Assembly: GCA_018645325.1 (NCBI GenBank)
Contig: JABGOU010000002.1
Location: 111,345 to 175,344, forward strand
Direction: 5' to 3'
Length of the DNA: 64,000 nucleotides
Source: Desulfobacula sp.
GTDB lineage: Bacteria; Desulfobacterota; Desulfobacteria; Desulfobacterales; Desulfobacteraceae
In this document: positions 36,703 through 52,347 of the stretch, piece after piece
Layout of the letters: each line of letters starts with the position of its first letter
Numbering within the stretch: the first letter of the stretch is position 1
The notes under the pieces: generated by a model
Database searches by the model: none
What the model was told of the DNA's origin: nothing
The model's input: only the letters and a program-made list of their open reading frames with translations
Translations under genes and position numbers: made by a program

Positions 36703-36730
36703 TTTAGTAAATAAAATTTTATTTACTAAA
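36703..36730. repeat. 28-bp perfect palindrome
   Basis: TTTAGTAAATAAAA followed directly by its reverse complement TTTTATTTACTAAA. It lies 66 bases before the M23 gene start on the minus strand, where it could be an operator, or in effect a bidirectional terminator. Confidence 0.7.
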
Positions 36731-36871
36731 TTTGTAATTGTTCAGCCCGTTAAAAAAGTTATCCTCTAAGCCCTGTCTGATGGATATTTGCAGAAGGTTA
36801 AGCGTTTAGCATCGAAACAAAGATCCATCAGACAGGGCGGTTTCAAGCGTAAGAGCTTAAATAATTACAAA
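36731..36871. repeat. 141-bp nested palindromic element
   Basis: Outer arms TTTGTAATTGTTCAGCCC (36731-36748) and its imperfect complement (36853-36871) enclose strong inner arms GCCCTGTCTGATGGAT (36770-36785) and ATCCATCAGACAGGGC (36823-36838), extended by TTTG/CAAA. The loop is about 27 bases. With the adjacent palindrome and the nifJ terminator, it fills the 309-base gap between the M23 and nifJ genes; no open frame of note is present. It resembles a non-coding MITE-like repeat. Confidence 0.7.
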
Positions 36872-36888
36872 AATTTGTCTATAAATTT

Positions 36889-36921
36889 AAAAGGGCCGGC
36901 ATTTTAAATCCCGGTCCTTTT
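36889..36921 (-). terminator. Intrinsic terminator after nifJ
   Basis: AAAAGGGCCGG (36889-36899) pairs with CCGGTCCTTTT (36911-36921) with one G-T pair. On the minus strand the stem is followed by a T-rich stretch, 26 bases after the nifJ stop. Confidence 0.75.
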
Positions 36922-36946
36922 AAATGATTTGTACCTGTTTAAAATA

Positions 36947-40474
<3,528 letters not shown>

Positions 40475-40583
40475 TCATTTATATTAATGAAAAAAGCTAA
40501 AATTCCAATATAGCTTTCAAGTCATACCTCAAAAGATTCGATATGTAAATAATTAAAGAAATTCGATACTTAAGATAGAGACC

Positions 40584-41711
40584 CTAGAGGACCAGACCCA
40601 GTGCATCCTCGAGCTTTTTGACCGTTCGATCAATATTTTGCAGTTTGTCAAGGCCGAATAATCCAAGTCTAAAAGTCTGGAAGTCTTCCGGCTCATCACA
40701 TACTAAAGGAACCCCTGCAGCAGTCTGTATTCCTATCTCTGAAAATTTTTTCCCCGTGTGAATACCAATATCTTTTGTATAGCTGACAATAACACCCGGA
40801 GCCTGGAATCCCTCTGCCGCAACACTTTTGATGCCATTGCTTTTAAGCAGTGCCCTGACTTTGTCTCCCAGCTCATACTGCTGAGCACAGGCTTTCTCAA
40901 AACCATAGTTTTCTGTTTCTTTCATCACATTTCTAAAAGCTCTTAGTGAATCAGTGGGCATTGTTGCGTGATAAGCATGTCCGCCGTTCTCATATGCCTC
41001 CATAATTTTAAACCACTTAAGCAAATCGCAGGCATAACTGGTACTTATAGTTGTTTCTATTCTTTCTTTTGCAAGGGAGCTCAGCATTACCAATCCACTG
41101 CAGGGTGATCCGCTCCAGCCTTTTTGTGGTGCAGTTATAAGAATGTCTATACCACTTTTTTCCATGTCCACCCAAATTGTTCCCGAGGCAACACAATCTA
41201 AAACAAAAAGGCCTCCAACTGAATGTACAGCATCTGCCACTGCGAAAAGATAATCGTCAGGAAGGATCATACCTGATGAGGTTTCAACATGCGGGGCAAA
41301 AACAACTTCTGGTTTTTCAGCCTTTATGGTTGCTATAACTTCTTTGATTGGAGCAGGTGCAAAGGAGGCTTGTTTGCTGTCATCAACAGGGCGGGCTTTT
41401 AATACAATGGATTCAAGCGGAATATCACACATATCAAAAATCTGGGTCCAGCGATAACTAAACCAACCGTTTCGAATAACAAGACATCTTTTATCTGTTG
41501 CAAATTGCCGTGCAACGGCTTCCATGGCAAACGTACCACCTCCTGGAACGATCACAACTGCTTTGGCCTTGTATACTTTTTTAAACGTGGTGGAAATATC
41601 ATTCATCACTCCTTGGAATGATTGAGACATATGGTTAAGTGACCGGTCTGTGAAAACCACTGAGTATTCTAGTAACCCATCCGGGTCAATATCTGGAAGT
41701 AATCCTGGCAT
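40584..41711 (-). CDS. Class V aminotransferase (alanine-glyoxylate type)
   Basis: PLP enzyme of 375 residues. VVIVPGGGTFAMEAVARQF is the N-terminal cofactor loop, VETSSGMILPDDY and FVLDCVASGTIWVDM (with Asp) contact PLP, and the lysine lies in ITAPQKGWSGSPCSG. The pattern matches the serine/alanine-glyoxylate aminotransferase group, which also includes aminoethylphosphonate transaminases and soluble hydrogenase small subunits. The exact amino donor is not clear. Single gene; minus-strand coding ends here and plus-strand coding begins next. Confidence 0.8.
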   Translation of the reverse strand: MPGLLPDIDPDGLLEYSVVFTDRSLNHMSQSFQGVMNDISTTFKKVYKAKAVVIVPGGGTFAMEAVARQFATDKRCLVIRNGWFSYRWTQIFDMCDIPLESIVLKARPVDDSKQASFAPAPIKEVIATIKAEKPEVVFAPHVETSSGMILPDDYLFAVADAVHSVGGLFVLDCVASGTIWVDMEKSGIDILITAPQKGWSGSPCSGLVMLSSLAKERIETTISTSYACDLLKWFKIMEAYENGGHAYHATMPTDSLRAFRNVMKETENYGFEKACAQQYELGDKVRALLKSNGIKSVAAEGFQAPGVIVSYTKDIGIHTGKKFSEIGIQTAAGVPLVCDEPEDFQTFRLGLFGLDKLQNIDRTVKKLEDALGLVL

Positions 41712-41913
41712 ATATATATCCTTCTGTTAAAATTGAAAAATTTATCAAAAATGTTTGTATATGGCAAGAATAAAAAAAAGGACAAAAGGATTGTATTGAT
41801 TCAAAAGATTAAAGAAGAATCCTGTTAATTTTTATTCAACTATGATAAAAAGAATCGGTTCGAGCAATATATTATTTTTAATTAAAATAACTATTTATAA
41901 CAAGGATAAATAT

Positions 41914-42528
41914 ATGGGATTAATCTCTTCAACACATTCTGTCAGCCGGTATCATATTGATGGAAAAATTGAGGGTTCATTAATAGATGAAGTGCGAAAT
42001 GGTTTAATAAAACATTCAATTCCAAAAATTGAAAGTGACTATGATGAAATCTCAGCCGGGTGGACACCGGTTGAAAGTCCTTATAATCCGGATTTTGATA
42101 AATTTTCTTTCCTTTTTGGAACTTATTTTCTTTTTTCACTGAGAATTGATAAAAAAGCAATCCCTGCCAAAGTGATCCAAAAATATATGGCCATTGAAAT
42201 TGAAAAAAAAAAAGAAAAATCAGGAAGAGATTTTATTTCCAAAAATGAAAAAACTGAAATAAAAGAAATGGTGATAGACATTTTAATGCATAAAATTCCG
42301 GCAATTCCTAATTTATATGATGTATTGTGGGATTATGAAAAAAAAAATTTATACCTTTATACCACACAGAAAGCAGCTAATGAGTTTTTTGAAACCATAT
42401 TTTTAAAATCCTTTAATTTAAAACCCATTAGACTTTTCCCCTATACCATTGTTGAAACCAAATCCAAATTTTCCAACCCGCAAAAAGACCGGGTCCAAAC
42501 ACTTGTCCCTTTAAAATATTCGAGGTAA
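41914..42528 (+). CDS. RdgC-like recombination-associated protein (short form)
   Basis: 204 residues from ATG 41914, which has AAGGA upstream; an earlier ATG at 41842 has no such site. The stretch KAIPAKVIQKYMAIEIEKKK, then KNEKTEIKEMVIDILMHKIP, LWDYEKKNLYLYTTQKAANE and FLKSFNLKPIRLFP, follow the order of RdgC, the ring-shaped DNA-binding protein that tempers RecA action. E. coli RdgC has about 300 residues, so this is the shorter form that I recall from deltaproteobacteria. The next gene starts 5 bases after the stop, and dnaN lies 800 bases on. Confidence 0.7.
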   Translation: MGLISSTHSVSRYHIDGKIEGSLIDEVRNGLIKHSIPKIESDYDEISAGWTPVESPYNPDFDKFSFLFGTYFLFSLRIDKKAIPAKVIQKYMAIEIEKKKEKSGRDFISKNEKTEIKEMVIDILMHKIPAIPNLYDVLWDYEKKNLYLYTTQKAANEFFETIFLKSFNLKPIRLFPYTIVETKSKFSNPQKDRVQTLVPLKYSR

Positions 42529-42533
42529 TCTTT

Positions 42534-43067
42534 ATGCTTGATATTGCAACTGCTTATAATAAATACAAATTTCTTGGAAATGATTATCTAACCTGGATCT
42601 GGTTTTTAATTGAAACTGATCAGAATATTTCATCTCTTTTAAACTCAAAAGATGTAGTTACACTTGAAGTTGGTAATTCAATTGTTCTTGAAAATAAATT
42701 AGGGGATAAATCAAAGGAAAAAATTACCATAAAAGGGGATCAGGCAGGCCTGGAAGAAGGAACTACTGCTTTAAAAAAAGGTGCCTATGTCACTCAGATC
42801 AACCTTGTCTGTAAAATTAATGAAGATGAGTATAGGTTCACCATCAAGGGTGAGAGTCTTAATATTACAGGTCTTAAAACTCCAAAAACAGATCTGTCAA
42901 CCAAAGAAAATGAAATAGAAGGAGTGGTATTGGAAAAATCTTTTTTTTGTTTTAATATTTTTAAAGTTATTGACACTCTTTTTTTAAATTATCTTGAACA
43001 AAGAACAGCAGATGAATGGAATATAAAAGGATTACAGGATATTAGAAACTGGATTGGATCATTTTAA
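42534..43067 (+). CDS. Uncharacterised partner of the RdgC-like protein
   Basis: 177 residues, unrecognised by family name. It opens KFLGNDYLTWIWFLIETDQ, has a central beta-rich half (EVGNSIVLENKLGD, EDEYRFTIKGESLNITGL), an acidic linker, and a helical tail with VIDTLFLNYLEQRTADEWN. No signal peptide, membrane helix, zinc motif or nucleotide site is seen. GAGG precedes the ATG and the 5-base gap means co-translation with the RdgC-like gene, so a role in the same DNA-binding complex is a reasonable inference and no more. Confidence 0.75.
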   Translation: MLDIATAYNKYKFLGNDYLTWIWFLIETDQNISSLLNSKDVVTLEVGNSIVLENKLGDKSKEKITIKGDQAGLEEGTTALKKGAYVTQINLVCKINEDEYRFTIKGESLNITGLKTPKTDLSTKENEIEGVVLEKSFFCFNIFKVIDTLFLNYLEQRTADEWNIKGLQDIRNWIGSF

Positions 43068-43080
43068 TAAATTGTTTAAA

Positions 43081-43320
43081 AAAAGCTAGTTTTGAACACT
43101 TTAAAATAATGATACAAAAACGATATTTTTTTATCTAATAATAAACCAATCTTAAAATATTTTTTATTAAAATTTAGTAATAATTTTAATAACTTAAAAA
43201 GTTATAAACATTTAAACACTCTTTATTATTATTATTAATTTTTTAAATATATAATTAATAAAACCATACATATTTATTAATTGATAAAACAAATTATTTG
43301 ATATAAATATTAATGAATAT
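43081..43320. other. Extremely AT-rich tract before dnaN (candidate origin)
   Basis: These 240 bases contain only 28 G or C (about 12%), and 43141-43320 only 17 in 180. TTATAAACA at 43202-43210 is one base from the DnaA-box consensus TTATNCACA; I saw no exact box. No gene fits. Position before dnaN-gyrB and at a coding-strand switch suggests a DNA-unwinding element, but dnaA and a box cluster are missing from view. Confidence 0.4.
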
Positions 43321-43345
43321 ATAATTTTTTTGAAAAGGAACTTAA

Positions 43346-46890
<3,545 letters not shown>

Positions 46891-46923
46891 CATTTTTTTC
46901 TTATTGTTTTCAGGAGAGATATC

Positions 46924-47358
46924 TTGAATTTATTGTATTTGGTTATGATTGCAGCAATAGGGGGTGTCGCCGTTGCCTGCCAAGGGCAACTCATTGGTAT
47001 TATAGATAAAAACATAGGTACTCTTGAGAGTGTGTTTATAACATATGGAGGTGGAGGGCTCATTATCGGGATGATCATGCTGGTCTTGAGAGGCGGAAAT
47101 CTATCTTCTCTTCAAACTATTCCTACGTATACGCTTTTGGTAGGTCCGTTGGGGTTGATATTAATCGCAGCCATCGGGTATAGCGTCCCCCGTCTGGGGC
47201 TTGTAACCGCATTCACTATTATTGTTGCTGCTCAGTTTATCATTGCAGCTGTTATTGACCACTATGGTTTTTTAGGTGCAGAAATGCGCCAGATTAACAT
47301 TTCCCGCATGTTTGGTATCTGTATTATGCTTGTTGGTATTTGGCTGACTGTTCGATAG
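46924..47358 (+). CDS. Half-size DMT-type membrane protein (YdcZ/DUF606)
   Basis: 144 residues with about five hydrophobic helices. TTG start behind AGGAGA. Motifs such as AACQGQLIGIIDKNIGTLES and FTIIVAAQFIIAAVIDHYGF are those of the YdcZ (DUF606) group of small multidrug/metabolite transporters, which work as dimers of half-length chains. Substrate unknown. It follows gyrB by 33 bases, probably by read-through. Confidence 0.8.
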   Translation: MNLLYLVMIAAIGGVAVACQGQLIGIIDKNIGTLESVFITYGGGGLIIGMIMLVLRGGNLSSLQTIPTYTLLVGPLGLILIAAIGYSVPRLGLVTAFTIIVAAQFIIAAVIDHYGFLGAEMRQINISRMFGICIMLVGIWLTVR

Positions 47359-47392
47359 AACACTCAAAAGAGTGCCATCAATAAAACAAGAA

Positions 47393-48052
47393 TTATTTCT
47401 TATCTTTATTCCCCACGGACTGAATATGAGTGATCACATCGTGAAACAGGGACAGGTCCTGGGCAATGAGAAGTCCTGGAAGAGTATCACCACTGGTCCT
47501 GTTCATTCTGTAAGCAGATACTGTTCCTACAACCTTGACATCTTCTTCCTCATCTATATGCAGGACCGGTCCCCCACTGACACCATTGATGGCAACACCA
47601 TCAATCAGGTAGGAATTTTTATGATCCTGCCTGGCGGATATAGAACCTGAGAAAAAACAAGGAGTGTCCGGCTCCAGTGTGGGAAATCCGATCCACCCGA
47701 CCTGGGTTCCGAGCCTGAGGACATATTCCTGGTCCAGCAATGGCAGCGGCAAGGTTTGCCCAAACAGGTCCTGGGTTTTTGAAAAAAGAATTATAGCAGA
47801 GTCTGATAGTTCTCCCATGGTAATATGGCGCGCTTTTGCTTTTAGGAGCAGAGATTTGGATCCGTCATGAGAATAAATCCGAATGGGCTCCATCCATTTG
47901 TCGGCATGGTAAATCACATGTCCCGCCGTAGCAATGGCATACATGGATTTGTCTTCATTCTGAAAACATAGAAACCCGGTACCGTGACCCGTAGGGGTTT
48001 CGATTTTAACAATACAAGGTAAAGTGGAGTTAACTGCATCAGACCAGTGCAT
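47393..48052 (-). CDS. Trypsin-like serine protease, cytoplasmic
   Basis: 219 residues with the chymotrypsin-fold triad in order: His in ATAGHVIYH, Asp in LSDSAIILF, Ser in NGVSGGPVLH. GHGTGFLCF marks the first barrel. There is no signal peptide, PDZ domain or membrane segment, unlike DegP-type proteases, so it appears to be a minimal intracellular protease of unknown target. Convergent with the transporter gene, 34 bases apart. Confidence 0.8.
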   Translation of the reverse strand: MHWSDAVNSTLPCIVKIETPTGHGTGFLCFQNEDKSMYAIATAGHVIYHADKWMEPIRIYSHDGSKSLLLKAKARHITMGELSDSAIILFSKTQDLFGQTLPLPLLDQEYVLRLGTQVGWIGFPTLEPDTPCFFSGSISARQDHKNSYLIDGVAINGVSGGPVLHIDEEEDVKVVGTVSAYRMNRTSGDTLPGLLIAQDLSLFHDVITHIQSVGNKDKK

Positions 48053-48129
48053 GTAAAGAATTCCTTTTTATTAAGTGTTTACTCAAAGTCAGGGGTATCT
48101 CTTTTCCAGGGATCATATCACATTTAAAA

Positions 48130-49329
48130 TTAAACAACTATATTTTCCATGGCTTTTTTCATTTGACGAACAGCTTGTCTTAATCGTTCTTCATTTTCCA
48201 CAAGAGCAAGACGTAGAAAGCCTTCTCCTTCCTCGCTGAATCCGATTCCGGGGGCAACAGCTACATTTGCCTTGTTCATCATTTCAATGGCAAACTGCAT
48301 GGATCCTATTTTGTTAAAGGGTTCTGGAATTTTTGCCCAGACAAACATGCCGGCTTTTGGTTTTTGAATATCCCACCCAGCCCTTTCAAGGCCGCTGCAC
48401 AATACATCCCTTCTGGTTTGATAAATATTGGCAAGTTTGGGAATAGTATCATCACAGTCTCTTAAGGCAATAATACCGGCCACCTGTATGGCCGAAAAAA
48501 TACCATAGTCAAAATAACCCTTTATATTTCCAAGGGCCTGAACGATCCTTTCATTTCCCACACAATACCCGATTCTCCATCCGGCCATGTTATAGGATTT
48601 TGAAAAAGATCCAAATTCCACCCCCACATCTTTTGCGCCTTCCACCTCAAGAAAACTGGGAGCCTCATACCCGTCAAAGGTAATTTTTGAATAGGCAAAG
48701 TCATTGATAACCATAAATTTAAATCGTTTGGCAAGCTTTACCACTTCTTTGAAAAATTCTTTGTTCGTTACAACTCCCGTGGGATTGTGAGGATAATTGA
48801 TCATGAGAACTTTGGGCTTAGGATAACAAGATTCGCAGATATTAATAATCCTGTCAAGAAATCCTTTTTCTGGTTCTATGGGGATTTTCATGACAGTGGC
48901 CCCGGCAATAACGGCAGCATAAATATGCACAGGAAATGCAGGTGCAGGGACAAGCACGGAATCTCCAGGGCCCATGATAGCAAGACATAGATGGGATATT
49001 CCCTCTTTGGAACCAATGGTAAAATAGGTTTGGGTTTCAGCATTAAGTTCAATATTATAATGACGCTTGTAATATTTTGCTATTTCATTTTTCAAGTGTG
49101 GCATGCCGGAACTTTCAGGATACCGGTGTGCTTTTGGGTCTTTTGCCACTTCAACCAGTTTTTCAATCACTTCATTGGGAGCGGGATCCATGGGGTTGCC
49201 CATACCAAGGTCTATGACATCATCCCCTTTTCGTCTTTTCTCCATTTTCATTTTATTGATCATTCCAAATAAATACGGGGGAAGTTGATCCATACGACTT
49301 GCAAAACGAATAATATTGTTATCTTCCAA
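48130..49329 (-). CDS. alaC: Alanine-type class I aminotransferase (AlaC-like)
   Basis: PLP aminotransferase, 399 residues. Motifs: DLGMGNPMDPAPNEVIEKL, INYPHNPTGVV, VINDFAYSKITFDGY, the PLP lysine in GSFSKSYNMAGWRIGYCVGN, and the substrate arginine in GFLRLALVENEERLRQA. This wording matches the AlaC / glutamate-pyruvate transaminase group rather than AspC. LL-diaminopimelate aminotransferase is a close relative and cannot be fully excluded. Confidence 0.85.
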   Translation of the reverse strand: MEDNNIIRFASRMDQLPPYLFGMINKMKMEKRRKGDDVIDLGMGNPMDPAPNEVIEKLVEVAKDPKAHRYPESSGMPHLKNEIAKYYKRHYNIELNAETQTYFTIGSKEGISHLCLAIMGPGDSVLVPAPAFPVHIYAAVIAGATVMKIPIEPEKGFLDRIINICESCYPKPKVLMINYPHNPTGVVTNKEFFKEVVKLAKRFKFMVINDFAYSKITFDGYEAPSFLEVEGAKDVGVEFGSFSKSYNMAGWRIGYCVGNERIVQALGNIKGYFDYGIFSAIQVAGIIALRDCDDTIPKLANIYQTRRDVLCSGLERAGWDIQKPKAGMFVWAKIPEPFNKIGSMQFAIEMMNKANVAVAPGIGFSEEGEGFLRLALVENEERLRQAVRQMKKAMENIVV

Positions 49330-49444
49330 AACAGACTCCTTTAAGAAATGTAATCCGGTTACAAGAAAAATATAACAGATTTTTTAAAGATAATAAAAGA
49401 GAAATCAAAAAGTAGTCTTATACCTATGCCCTGATCCACCGTAA

Positions 49445-49489
49445 AAAAAGAAAAAAGGTGAGGTTCCCATTACGAAAAACTCACCTTTT
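49445..49489 (-). terminator. Intrinsic terminator after msrAB
   Basis: AAAAGGTGAG (49453-49462) pairs with CTCACCTTTT (49480-49489). Read on the minus strand the stem is followed by two T runs, just after the msrAB stop at 49506. Confidence 0.85.
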
Positions 49490-49505
49490 AAAATTAAAGT
49501 GTAGG

Positions 49506-50678
49506 TCAAAATATATCAAGATATTGACCATACCCTTCCTTTTTTAGTTTTTCCTTTGGGACAAACCTCAATGATGCAGAATTGATGCAATATCTTAATC
49601 CAGTGGGTTTTGGGCCATCGTCAAACAAATGTCCTAAATGAGAATCTGCAGTTTTACTTCTGACCTCTGTTCTGACCCTAAAAAGGGTTTTATCTGTTTT
49701 TTCTACAATATGTTCAGATTCAAGGGGTTTAGCAAAGCTTGGCCATCCCGTTCCTGACACAAACTTGTCTTTGGAACTGAAAAGCGGCTCTCCTGAGACG
49801 ATATCCACATAGATCCCCGGTTTTTTATTGTCCCAGTACTCATTTGAAAAGGGGCGTTCAGTACCATCTTTCTGGGTGATCTCGTACTGCAGCCGTGTCA
49901 GCTTTTGTTTTATTTCAGCATTGCTGGGTTTTGACCAGGGTGAAACGTCCATTGATGCATTATCATTGGGTCGAGCTTTTTCCTTATCCATATCTGTTTT
50001 TTTCCATGCCTTTTCTAAAAATTGGTCCCGGCCGGAACCCCATCGGTAATATTTGTAAGAGTATGCCTTTTTTTTATAATAATCCTGGTGATACGCTTCA
50101 GCCGTGTAAAAGTTTTCGAATTTTGTAATGGGCGTGACAATGGGTTTGTCAAATACCATGGATTTTTCCAGGGCCATTTTAGATGAAATAGCCTGTTTCT
50201 TTTGTATTTCATTATGATAAAATATTTCCGACCGATACTGGGACCCCCGGTCTACGAATTGTCCCCCAGGATCTGTCGGATCAATGTGCCGCCAGAATAT
50301 TTCTAAAAGTTCCTTGTAGGTCACAACATTGGGATCATAATGGACCTGTATGGCCTCGGTATGGCCAGTGCCTCCTTTGGACACTTCCCCGTATGTCGGA
50401 TCTAACTTATGTCCCCCGGAATAGCCGGATACGGCATCCTTCACTCCTTTGACCTTCTCAAAATCAGATTCTGTACACCAGAAGCACCCACCGGCAAAAG
50501 TGGCAATTTTCAATGTTTGAACACCTGTTTTCTTATCGTTTACTTCTGATTTTATATCAGACGTCATTTTTGCTTTCATATCCATTTTTTGTGTCTCTTG
50601 TTTTTGGGCAAAGGATTGCCATCCAAATAAAATCACTGCTGGAATGATGATCATAAGCATGAGTATTTTTGTTTTCAT
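49506..50678 (-). CDS. msrAB: Exported fused methionine sulfoxide reductase MsrA-MsrB
   Basis: Repairs both diastereomers of methionine sulfoxide in exported proteins. An N-terminal signal ([20 protein letters not shown], cleavage near SFAQ) is followed by MsrA (about 55-220, [11 protein letters not shown] with nucleophile C65 and C68) and MsrB (about 255-385, [30 protein letters not shown] with C364). I see no other cysteine in the MsrB half, so it lacks the zinc CxxC pairs and a resolving cysteine. It lies 115 bases after a histidine kinase gene on the same strand. Confidence 0.93.
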   Translation of the reverse strand: MKTKILMLMIIIPAVILFGWQSFAQKQETQKMDMKAKMTSDIKSEVNDKKTGVQTLKIATFAGGCFWCTESDFEKVKGVKDAVSGYSGGHKLDPTYGEVSKGGTGHTEAIQVHYDPNVVTYKELLEIFWRHIDPTDPGGQFVDRGSQYRSEIFYHNEIQKKQAISSKMALEKSMVFDKPIVTPITKFENFYTAEAYHQDYYKKKAYSYKYYRWGSGRDQFLEKAWKKTDMDKEKARPNDNASMDVSPWSKPSNAEIKQKLTRLQYEITQKDGTERPFSNEYWDNKKPGIYVDIVSGEPLFSSKDKFVSGTGWPSFAKPLESEHIVEKTDKTLFRVRTEVRSKTADSHLGHLFDDGPKPTGLRYCINSASLRFVPKEKLKKEGYGQYLDIF

Positions 50679-50793
50679 GATAGGTCTCCTTGATTAAGGT
50701 TATTTCCCTACTCATAAAGATAAATGCAAAAAATCACAGAGTCGTTGTAAAATGATCACAAGTTTATCACAAAATAAAAAAACAGTGGTGATT

Positions 50794-52278
50794 TCAGAAA
50801 GAACGTGTTTTTGGCAGGGAAAAAGAAAAGCAAGACCCTTTTTTAAGCTTTGTTTCAATGGTTATCTTTTGTTGGTGGAGTTCAATAATTTTTTTCGTAA
50901 TGGCAAGCCCTAGGCCTGAATGCCTCTCTCTCTTAGTTTTGGATCGGTCTGCATGATAAAATCGCTTGAAAATATTCTCCAAATCATGTTTTGAAATACC
51001 AGGGCCCGTATCACGGATGGCCACAGCAAGTTGTTCTGCATTGGTAATTTCAATGGTGACGCAACCTTTTTCTGGCGTATAATGAAGGGCATTTTCAATC
51101 AAATTTTCCAAAGCTCTTTCAATTAAGGCAATATCTGCTGTTACAAAGGGAAGTCCCACTTCAAACCGGGTGACAAGCGAAATTTGTTTTTCTTTAGCTC
51201 TCAATAAAAATTTTTGGGTTACGTCCTGGGCAAGCTCCTGCAGGTTGAATGATTCCAGATTAATCTGCATTTGGACAGATTCAAGTTTTGCCAGCTCAAG
51301 AAGTTCGCTGACCAAATGATTCAGCCGTTGACAATGCTGGATCGCAATTTCAAGATAGTGTCTTCGTTCCTGCCGTGTATACTGCTTCTCCTTGATTAAA
51401 AGCGTTTCAATATACCCCTGCAGGGTGGCCAGGGGTGTTCGTAAATCATGGGAAACATTGGCAACCAGTTCTCGCCGCATCTTATCGGAGGCCTTTAATT
51501 CTTCCATCTGAGTTTCAATGCGACGGGCCATATCCTTAAAAGTTGAACTCAGCCGGTCAATCTCATCAGATGACCTGTTATTTTTTTGAAAAGAAAAGGA
51601 TTCAACGGCATCCCCCCGCTTGAAAGCATCCATGACATGGGCCAGCTTTTTAAGCCTGCCCGTCAGAAGGCCGAAGAGCATAAGTCCTGTGATCAATGCA
51701 AACAAAAGGCCGGCAAATATCATGGAGGCGCTCAATTGAAGAATATAGCTGCCTTTTATTTTTTGAACAACAGAGTCATATTCTTCTCCGCCCAGAATGA
51801 CGTAAAGATATCCTTCAAGTTTTTTCTGCCGGACAATAGGGGCTGCGGAAAAGACTTTTTTCCGGTGGAGGCTTTTGGGATCATCTCCTTGAATAGGAGC
51901 GGTCAGATCCTGGGTTAAATATTGGCTTAAAAATTTTTGAACGGGTTTAAGATCAATAGATTCACGCTTTACGCTTCCCTTTGGGGCGGAAAATGTTAAA
52001 ATTTTGCCTTCAATGTCAAGCAAGTATATTTCTATTCCAGGGTTAATCACCATGAGCATGTGAAAAATATCTTTTAAAGCGTTATGGTTCACACGGCCTT
52101 CTTTTATGAGCAGTCGCTCTTTTACAATCTGCCGGGCAAGCTGGGTGTTGAGTTTCTGGCTGACCTCTTGCTGATACATATCTGTGGAAAAAACTGTCAC
52201 ACCGATAAAAAGCAGACCTAAAACAAAAAAAAGGACGGCAAGCCCTGCACCTATTTTAGAATATAGGGAATTAAACAT
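50794..52278 (-). CDS. Membrane sensor histidine kinase
   Basis: 494 residues: TM1 (about 8-31), a periplasmic sensor of about 145 residues, TM2 (about 180-206), HAMP, a HisKA domain with H277 in ANVSHDLRTPLATLQGY, and HATPase with ENALHYTPEKG, RDTGPGISKHDLENIFKRF and SGLGLAITKKI. All catalytic boxes are intact. Pairs with the response regulator 69 bases upstream. The signal is unknown; the exported MsrAB downstream hints at envelope oxidation. Confidence 0.93.
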   Translation of the reverse strand: MFNSLYSKIGAGLAVLFFVLGLLFIGVTVFSTDMYQQEVSQKLNTQLARQIVKERLLIKEGRVNHNALKDIFHMLMVINPGIEIYLLDIEGKILTFSAPKGSVKRESIDLKPVQKFLSQYLTQDLTAPIQGDDPKSLHRKKVFSAAPIVRQKKLEGYLYVILGGEEYDSVVQKIKGSYILQLSASMIFAGLLFALITGLMLFGLLTGRLKKLAHVMDAFKRGDAVESFSFQKNNRSSDEIDRLSSTFKDMARRIETQMEELKASDKMRRELVANVSHDLRTPLATLQGYIETLLIKEKQYTRQERRHYLEIAIQHCQRLNHLVSELLELAKLESVQMQINLESFNLQELAQDVTQKFLLRAKEKQISLVTRFEVGLPFVTADIALIERALENLIENALHYTPEKGCVTIEITNAEQLAVAIRDTGPGISKHDLENIFKRFYHADRSKTKRERHSGLGLAITKKIIELHQQKITIETKLKKGSCFSFSLPKTRSF

Positions 52279-52347
52279 GGCAGAATCCCTTTTTAAGTAT
52301 CATCTTTTAAGTCCCCCTTTTAAATATCACTTTTTAAGTAACCCATT

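Noticed and set aside
36638-36946. CRISPR or IS remnant in the repeat-rich gap
   Set aside because: Repeats are inverted, not direct and spaced, and no transposase fragment is encoded.
47361-47374. CACTC-AAAA-GAGTG hairpin as a terminator between convergent genes
   Set aside because: Only 5 bp of stem and no T run on either strand.
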